A stretch of DNA of 17,667 nucleotides from DATKGQ01 sp035510715. GTDB lineage: Bacteria > Patescibacteriota > Saccharimonadia > Saccharimonadales > UBA4665. The stretch is taken from positions 1-17,667 of the forward strand of contig DATKGQ010000011.1 in the NCBI GenBank assembly GCA_035510715.1, given 5' to 3'. Positions within the stretch are counted from its first letter, which is position 1. Every line of letters starts with the position of its first letter. Shown piece after piece: positions 13,297-17,667 of the stretch. Under the pieces are notes generated by a model. The model did no database searches. It saw only the letters and a list, made by a program, of their open reading frames with translations, and was not told where the DNA came from. Position numbers and translations under genes: made by a program.

Positions 13297-14565
13297 CTAC
13301 AATTTTTCGCCAGGTAATGGAAAATCCCGGCACAGCGTCTTGACGCTTTTATGAATGTTTTTCAAGTATGTTTCATTGCCGCTATGGCTGATAGCCTGGT
13401 CGATCCAATCCGCGATTTTGATCATCTCTTTTTCCTTCATGCCGCGTGTTGTAAGAGCCGGGGTTCCCAATCGGATGCCGGACGGGCTGAATGGCGGGCG
13501 CGGGTCAAATGGCACGGTATTCTTATTAACTGTAATTCCGGCTTGGCTTAGCGCTGTCTCGGCGGCAGCGCCAATGATTTTCTTATTTGTCAGATCGATC
13601 AGCAGTAAGTGGTTATCGGTTCCGCCGGTTACCAGCTGAAACCCCTTGCCGGTAAGTTCGCTGGCCAATGTCTTGGCATTTTTTACTATTTGTTGGCCGT
13701 AAATTTTAAATGACGGCAAGGAAGCCTCGCGCAAAGCAACGGCGATGGCCGCGGTTTGGTGGTTGTGCGGTCCGCCCTGCAAACCGGGGATAATGGCCCG
13801 GTCAATTAGGGTTGGCAGGTTTTCGGGAGTACGTTCAACGACCTTAAGCGGATTTGAAGGGTTGCCATTGCATAAAATCATCGCGCCCCTAGGGCCGCGC
13901 AGCGTTTTGTGAGTGGTTGTCGTAATAACGTGGGCATACCCGACTGGTGAAGGGTGCACGCCAGCTACAACTAAACCGGCGATATGGGAAATATCGGCCA
14001 GTAACCAGGCCTGGCAACTGTCGGCAATCTCTCTTAACCGTTTCCAATCGAATATTCGCGGATAAGCCGTGGCGCCGACAATAATGAGTTTCGGCTGTTC
14101 CTTGGCTGCCAACTTTTCGATTTCGGCGTAATCGAGATAGCCGTCTTTGGCAGTATGATACTGGACGGAGTGGTAGTAAGTGCCGGAAAAGTTAACTTTC
14201 AGACCGTGGGTCATATGTCCGCCATAGTACAGGTGCAAACCCATCACGGTATCCCCCGGGTTGAGCAGCGCAAAATAAACTGCCATATTGGCTGGTGAGC
14301 CCGAGTAGGGCTGCACATTGGCGTGACTAACGCCGAATAGCTTCTTGGCCCGCTCCCTGGCTAAATTCTCAACTTTATCAACTATTTCACAACCGCCGTA
14401 GTACCGTTTCCCGGGATATCCCTCGGAATATTTATCTGTTAAGCGGGAACCGAGTGCTTTCAGCACGTCAACTGAAGTATGGTTCTCGCTTGGAATCATT
14501 TCCAAGCCGTTACGCTGCCGGGCAACTTCAGCCCTGATTAAAACTTCTATTTCTTTATCATCCAT
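13297..14565 (-). CDS. glyA: serine hydroxymethyltransferase
   Basis: A 422-residue PLP enzyme converting serine and tetrahydrofolate to glycine and 5,10-methylene-THF in the cytoplasm. Signatures: MIPSENHTS (23-31; usual form LIASEN), KYSEGYPGKRYYGG (45-58), QPYSGSPANMAVYFALLNPGD (85-105), LLADISHIAGLVVAG (188-202), and TTTTHKTLRGPRGAMI (215-230) with PLP-binding Lys220. It ends with the VNKNTVPFDPRPPFSPSGIRLGTPA substrate loop. The length is full. It has the best Shine-Dalgarno site in the window (AGGAG, 8 nt before ATG). Together with the FolC-type gene at 2644 it points to use of folate one-carbon units. It ends 2 nt from the end of murB. Confidence 0.95.
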   Translation of the reverse strand: MDDKEIEVLIRAEVARQRNGLEMIPSENHTSVDVLKALGSRLTDKYSEGYPGKRYYGGCEIVDKVENLARERAKKLFGVSHANVQPYSGSPANMAVYFALLNPGDTVMGLHLYYGGHMTHGLKVNFSGTYYHSVQYHTAKDGYLDYAEIEKLAAKEQPKLIIVGATAYPRIFDWKRLREIADSCQAWLLADISHIAGLVVAGVHPSPVGYAHVITTTTHKTLRGPRGAMILCNGNPSNPLKVVERTPENLPTLIDRAIIPGLQGGPHNHQTAAIAVALREASLPSFKIYGQQIVKNAKTLASELTGKGFQLVTGGTDNHLLLIDLTNKKIIGAAAETALSQAGITVNKNTVPFDPRPPFSPSGIRLGTPALTTRGMKEKEMIKIADWIDQAISHSGNETYLKNIHKSVKTLCRDFPLPGEKL

Positions 14566-14615
14566 AACAAGATCTCCTTTAATTCCACCGGTTATTATTG
14601 CAAGCAGTAATTATA
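14566..14615 (-). promoter_or_regulatory. glyA promoter and ribosome binding site
   Basis: On the minus strand a consensus TATAAT (14615-14610) precedes a leader of about 38 nt that contains AGGAG (14578-14574), 8 nt before the ATG at 14565. This leadered, Shine-Dalgarno-type start contrasts with the leaderless-looking starts around it. No riboswitch fold is apparent in such a short leader. Confidence 0.55.
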
Positions 14616-14691
14616 AATAGTTAGATCATGGATATTATTGTAGCAATATCGAGCGTAAGGTCATATATTTTCCAGGTGTAAAAAACAATTA

Positions 14692-14729
14692 TTGATAATA
14701 CTTATCACACGTGGTAAGGTTTTAAGATT
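14692..14729 (+). promoter_or_regulatory. promoter of HTH-murA with overlapping near-palindromic operator
   Basis: TTGATA (-35, 14692-14697), a 17-nt spacer and TAAGGT (-10, 14715-14720) form a plausible promoter. The ATG at 14730 is 9 nt after the -10 box, so the mRNA would be nearly leaderless. Over the spacer and -10 lies CTTATCACACGTGGTAAG (14701-14718), which is palindromic at 7 of 9 paired positions (CTTA-CAC/GTG-TAAG). A protein bound there would block RNA polymerase. The encoded protein itself starts with an HTH domain. Confidence 0.6.
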
Positions 14730-16253
14730 ATGCTTACTGCAAACGAAAAAATTGGACAATTGATTTCTCAAGTACGACAAGAAAGAGGACTTACTCAAGC
14801 TGAGTTTGCCCGGCGTTTAAATACCAGCCAGTCGGCTGTTAACCGCATGGAAAGGGGCCGTCAGAACCTAAGTCTTGATACACTTGGTAGGATCAGTGAT
14901 GTGCTTAATAAGCCGCTTATCAGTGTTGGGAATTCCTCAGTTAATCTTCGCGTTGAAGGCGGTTATGAACTGCATGGCACGATTGATTTGAAAACGTCGA
15001 AAAACGCAACGGTCGGTTTACTAGCCGCCAGTTTACTCAATCAGGGCACTACAAAACTGAAAAATGCTCCCCATATTGAAGAAGTTAACCGTATCGTTGA
15101 GGTGCTTGAAAGCATTGGCGTTAAAATACGCTGGCTGCCGAATAATACCCTTGAGATTAAGCCACCGGCCAAACCTAACCTGGACAATATAAATGCCGAT
15201 TCAGCCCGTAAAACCCGTAGTGTTCTGATGTTTATCGGTCCACTGATGCATGTATTTAATAATTTCAAACTACCATATGCCGGTGGTTGCGAACTCGGCC
15301 GACGGTCCATACTGCCGCACCTTTATGCGCTTGAAGAAGTTGGTGTTAATATCGAGGCTAAGACCGGATACTACAACATCCATGTTAAAAAACACCTTCC
15401 TAAGCGGCCGGTGGTGTTATACGAATCGGGAGACACGACTACTGAAAACATTGTCATGGCCGCGGCCAAATTCCCGGGCGAGACAATTATAAAAATGGCC
15501 AGCGCCAACTATGCCGTCCAGGACCTCTGTTTTTTCTTGGAAAAACTCGGCGTCAAGATAGAGGGTATCGGTACAACAAGCCTGCATATTCGTGGTGTGA
15601 GTAAGATAAAGAAAAATATTACCTATGCCCCAAGCGAAGATCCGGTTGAAGCCATGACATTTATAGCCGCTGCCGTCACCACGAATTCTAAAATTTCAAT
15701 CCGCCGGGTACCGATCGATTTTGTTGAATTGGAACTATTGAAACTGGAAAAGATGGGTCTGTCTTATGAACAAAGTCCGATCTATAAAGCGGAAAATTCA
15801 AAGACCGATCTGGTGGATATTACGATCCATAAGCACAATGGCAGACTCCGGGCTTCGGTAGAAAAATTATATGCTCGTCCGTTCCCCGGTCTTAACATTG
15901 ATAATCTGCCTTACTTTGTGCCCATGGCTGCAGTCGCCAAAGGACGGACGCTTATCCATGACTGGGTCTATGAAGATAGGGCTCTAATGTACACTGAGAT
16001 CAAGAAAATTGGCGTTGATCTGGAGTTAGCCGATCCTCACCGTGCCTTTATTAACGGACCGACGAAGTGGCGGGCTGCTGACATCGTCTGTCCCAGCGGA
16101 ATCCGACCGGCGGTAATGCTGCTTATCGGTATGTTGGCGGCTAACGGAGTATCCATTTTGCGCAATGTTTATACTATTAACCGGGGCTATGAAGACTTAG
16201 CCCAACGTTTAAATTCTATCGGTGCGCATATCAGTATTTTGCATGACCTATAA
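14730..16253 (+). CDS. murA: XRE-type HTH domain fused to UDP-GlcNAc 1-carboxyvinyltransferase (MurA)
   Basis: A 507-residue fusion. Residues 5-63 are a lambda-repressor-like HTH (IGQLISQVRQERGLTQAEFARRLNTSQSAVNRMERGRQNLSLDTLGRISDVLN). Residues about 71-507 are MurA, which transfers enolpyruvate from PEP to UDP-GlcNAc in the cytoplasm, the first committed peptidoglycan step. MurA marks: SKNA (90-93, the Lys-Asn pair), AGGCELGRR (184-192) with Cys187 at the position of the PEP-adduct Cys (target of fosfomycin in other species), PFPGLNIDNLP (the PGFPTD-like loop) and NRGYEDLAQRL near the end. Normal MurA is about 420 residues without HTH, so the HTH is an addition, not a frame error: the linker is continuous and has no internal start with a ribosome site. 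A near-palindrome in its own promoter suggests self-regulation. Confidence 0.92.
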   Translation: MLTANEKIGQLISQVRQERGLTQAEFARRLNTSQSAVNRMERGRQNLSLDTLGRISDVLNKPLISVGNSSVNLRVEGGYELHGTIDLKTSKNATVGLLAASLLNQGTTKLKNAPHIEEVNRIVEVLESIGVKIRWLPNNTLEIKPPAKPNLDNINADSARKTRSVLMFIGPLMHVFNNFKLPYAGGCELGRRSILPHLYALEEVGVNIEAKTGYYNIHVKKHLPKRPVVLYESGDTTTENIVMAAAKFPGETIIKMASANYAVQDLCFFLEKLGVKIEGIGTTSLHIRGVSKIKKNITYAPSEDPVEAMTFIAAAVTTNSKISIRRVPIDFVELELLKLEKMGLSYEQSPIYKAENSKTDLVDITIHKHNGRLRASVEKLYARPFPGLNIDNLPYFVPMAAVAKGRTLIHDWVYEDRALMYTEIKKIGVDLELADPHRAFINGPTKWRAADIVCPSGIRPAVMLLIGMLAANGVSILRNVYTINRGYEDLAQRLNSIGAHISILHDL

Positions 16254-16273
16254 TAGCTAAGAGCCGTAAGTGT

Positions 16274-16279
16274 TATAAT
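16274..16279 (+). promoter_or_regulatory. -10 box of tRNA-Gly
   Basis: Consensus TATAAT lies 9 nt before the first base of the tRNA, consistent with a start about 2-3 nt upstream of the mature end. No good -35 is visible at the normal spacing. Confidence 0.5.
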
Positions 16280-16288
16280 CTGGGAAGT

Positions 16289-16363
16289 GCGGGTGTCGTA
16301 TAGTGGCTAGTATACAATTTTTCCAAATTTGGGACACGAGTTCGATTCTCGTCACCCGCACCA
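16289..16363 (+). tRNA. tRNA-Gly (UCC), integration-site tRNA
   Basis: Acceptor stem GCGGGTG/CACCCGC, discriminator A, encoded CCA. The D-arm is GTAT/GTAT with two G-U pairs. The anticodon stem CAATT/ATTTG has a U-U mismatch at 30-40 and loop TTTCCAA, giving anticodon UCC. The T-arm is ACGAG-TTCGATT-CTCGT. Reading it as tRNA-Trp (CCA) would leave the anticodon stem unpaired. Its last 12 nt overlap the 3' end of the convergent recombinase gene. Confidence 0.88.
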
Positions 16364-16370
16364 CTTTAGA
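16340..16370. other. probable attachment-site region at the tRNA-Gly 3' end
   Basis: The recombinase stop codon and last four codons (KWCG-stop) lie in the tRNA acceptor arm and the sequence just after it, so the element/chromosome junction is expected within or next to the tRNA 3' end. The exact core cannot be fixed because the second junction lies outside the window. Confidence 0.45.
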
Positions 16371-17667
16371 CGCAAGGCCCCTTTTGAGGCTTTTTGTATC
16401 TGTTGGGGAGAGGTTCTAACCTTTTCCAGCTCGGCGCGTATACTTTTTGCGTTGTTTGCCACTGGTTGTAGCCACTTATAAGAGGTGATCTGCAGTTTGC
16501 CGTCCATAAGCACGGGGTTCTCTCCAATCGCTAGCAGTATGTCCTTTTTATTGCCCACGTCGCCCTCTGTAAACTTTTTACCTGCATAAGTTAGCTTTTC
16601 AAAGGTCTCGGTTACTATCTCATACCAATTCTTTACGCGGTGCATGATGTCGGCTTGTTCCTCTTGCAGCTTGCTCAATTCAGCTTTTAGCTTGGTGCTT
16701 TTAGTCTTATACTCATCATCGTTAATTAGCCCGCGTGTGGCCATGTCCAGCAGTTTATCAAGCTGCGTCTGAGTATCTGCAATAGCCCTGTTCTGCGTAG
16801 CCTGTACATTGTTGCGCTCGGTAACTTCTTGCTCGGCAAACTGGCGGAAAGCGTCCATAGCCCACTCATACATCTCAGGGTCAAGCTCGTAGCTGTCTAG
16901 TAGCTCAAGCAGTTGTGCCCACAGCTTGTTTTCGGGTACATACACGCTCTTTTGTGAGCAGCCCTTATATTTGCCAGTGCAATGGTAATAGGTGTACGCA
17001 TGCACGTTGCCGTTTTTCTGTACCTTACGCTTATTTTGGGCAGTAATGCTATGGCCACAATCGGCGCAGCGTATAAAGCCGCGTAGAGCAAACTGTTTAC
17101 GCGCGGCCAGCCGTGGCATACCTTTACGGCCTAACAACACCTGTACTTTGTCGTATTCCTCTGGCGTGATCATGGCGGGGTAGTCGCCCTTGTAAAACTT
17201 TTCAGGGTCATCAAGGTCATGTACCAGACCTGCATATTTTTCATTGCGGAATACGTTATATAGGTTACTTTTATTTATAGCACCACCGCCGCTCTTACGA
17301 CGCTGCAGTGTCTTATAGCCCCATTCTTCAGTCATAATTTTGTGTACAGCCGCCACGCTGTACTCACCAGTTAGGTACAGGTCAAAAGCCTTGCGCATAA
17401 GGTCAAATCGCTCAGGGTCTTTAATCACTATGGCCTCGCCTCTACCAGACATCGAGTCGCGCTTATTCAGGTAGCCCTCTGGGGCTTTACCGATCAGGCC
17501 GCCCATTTGCACCTTTTTTGTCATACCACGCTTTACGTCTTTACTGAGCTTGGCAGAGAAGTATTGCGACTGGCTCATGGTCATCTGTAACATCATTATG
17601 CCCTCTGGTGTGTTCTCAAACGTAAAACCAGAGGCAAACTTGAGGTCTTTGATTTTACCTTGCCTTA
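16352..17667 (-). CDS. large serine recombinase/integrase, 5' end beyond the window
   Basis: The frame is open from the right edge (in-frame ...KDLKFASGFTFENTPEGI before the first visible Met at 17596) to a TGA at 16352, about 437 residues. This is the C-terminal three quarters of a large serine recombinase. It shows the helix after the catalytic domain (MSQSQYFSAKLSKDVKRG), the recombinase domain (GYLNK...IVIKDPERFDLMRKAFDLYLTGEYSV...NVFRNEKYAGLV...ITPEEYDKVQ), a zinc ribbon (CADC and YHCTGKYKGC; Cys177, 180, 206, 213 counted from 17596) and a coiled coil (about 255-320). The catalytic Ser domain lies off-window. Such enzymes integrate phages or conjugative elements. Its final codons are made of tRNA-Gly 3' sequence, which places an attachment site there. 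The element body would extend to the right. Confidence 0.88.
   Translation of the reverse strand, partial: RQGKIKDLKFASGFTFENTPEGIMMLQMTMSQSQYFSAKLSKDVKRGMTKKVQMGGLIGKAPEGYLNKRDSMSGRGEAIVIKDPERFDLMRKAFDLYLTGEYSVAAVHKIMTEEWGYKTLQRRKSGGGAINKSNLYNVFRNEKYAGLVHDLDDPEKFYKGDYPAMITPEEYDKVQVLLGRKGMPRLAARKQFALRGFIRCADCGHSITAQNKRKVQKNGNVHAYTYYHCTGKYKGCSQKSVYVPENKLWAQLLELLDSYELDPEMYEWAMDAFRQFAEQEVTERNNVQATQNRAIADTQTQLDKLLDMATRGLINDDEYKTKSTKLKAELSKLQEEQADIMHRVKNWYEIVTETFEKLTYAGKKFTEGDVGNKKDILLAIGENPVLMDGKLQITSYKWLQPVANNAKSIRAELEKVRTSPQQIQKASKGALRLKWCG

Noticed and set aside
15041..15310. 89-codon minus-strand open frame
   Set aside because: It is antisense within the well-supported MurA domain and has no motif or start signal.
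16289..16363. tRNA-Trp (CCA) reading of the + strand tRNA
   Set aside because: Shifting the loop by one base leaves the anticodon stem unpaired. The UCC reading pairs 4 of 5 positions, and the acceptor GCGGGTG is typical of tRNA-Gly.
1..17667. CRISPR array, rRNA genes, alternative UGA code
   Set aside because: I saw no regularly spaced repeats and no rRNA-like segments. TGA is used as a stop at several well-defined gene ends, such as the FMN-binding gene and the recombinase.

Overview
The window looks like a chromosomal segment of an ultra-small Patescibacteria/CPR bacterium, most likely a Saccharibacteria (TM7) relative. This is inferred from four things. The genes are short and tightly packed on both strands. 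The peptidoglycan genes have unusual architectures, including a helix-turn-helix domain fused to MurA. Isolated tRNA genes are scattered through the window. Most genes lack a Shine-Dalgarno sequence and instead have a -10-like box about 6-11 nt before the start codon. UGA acts as a normal stop here, which argues against the SR1/Gracilibacteria code. No rRNA or other taxonomic marker is present, so the placement is tentative.

Layout. 1-386 is gene debris: a + strand terminator hairpin, a 48-codon stub of a P-loop (uridine kinase-like) gene, and a possible frameshifted minus-strand remnant. 411-2266 holds three small + strand enzyme-like genes: an alpha/beta hydrolase, a 2H phosphoesterase (2'-5' RNA ligase family) coupled to it, and a GyrI-like ligand-binding protein. 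2267-2643 is non-coding or decayed. 2644-3918 (-) is a FolC-type Mur ligase, followed by tRNA-Leu(UAA) and tRNA-Cys(GCA). 4265-5701 has a two-TM small protein and two unrecognised minus-strand genes, one of them exported.

5888-9984 is a minus-strand redox and membrane block. In transcription order it encodes a membrane-anchored FMN-binding domain protein, an ApbE flavin transferase, an RnfD/NqrB-like membrane domain fused to a ferredoxin-NADP-reductase-like FAD/NAD domain, an uncharacterised multi-TM protein and a VIT1/CCC1 metal transporter. The first three overlap at their gene boundaries. They look like a minimal system that takes electrons from NAD(P)H across the membrane to a covalently bound extracytosolic FMN.

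10125-12178 carries a DUF6624 protein, a GNAT acetyltransferase, a second two-TM small protein, tRNA-Arg(CCG), and an XRE regulator with a DUF3467-like C-terminus. 12266-16253 carries murB, glyA (convergent with murB, almost no gap) and the HTH-MurA fusion, whose own promoter contains a near-palindromic operator candidate. The right end has tRNA-Gly(UCC), whose 3' end overlaps the stop codon of a convergent large serine recombinase. That gene runs off the window and probably marks one end of an element integrated in the tRNA gene.

The items most worth a second look are the HTH-MurA fusion with its self-operator, the three-gene flavin electron-transfer module whose ApbE lacks a signal peptide, the window-wide leaderless promoter pattern, and the tRNA-Gly integration junction.
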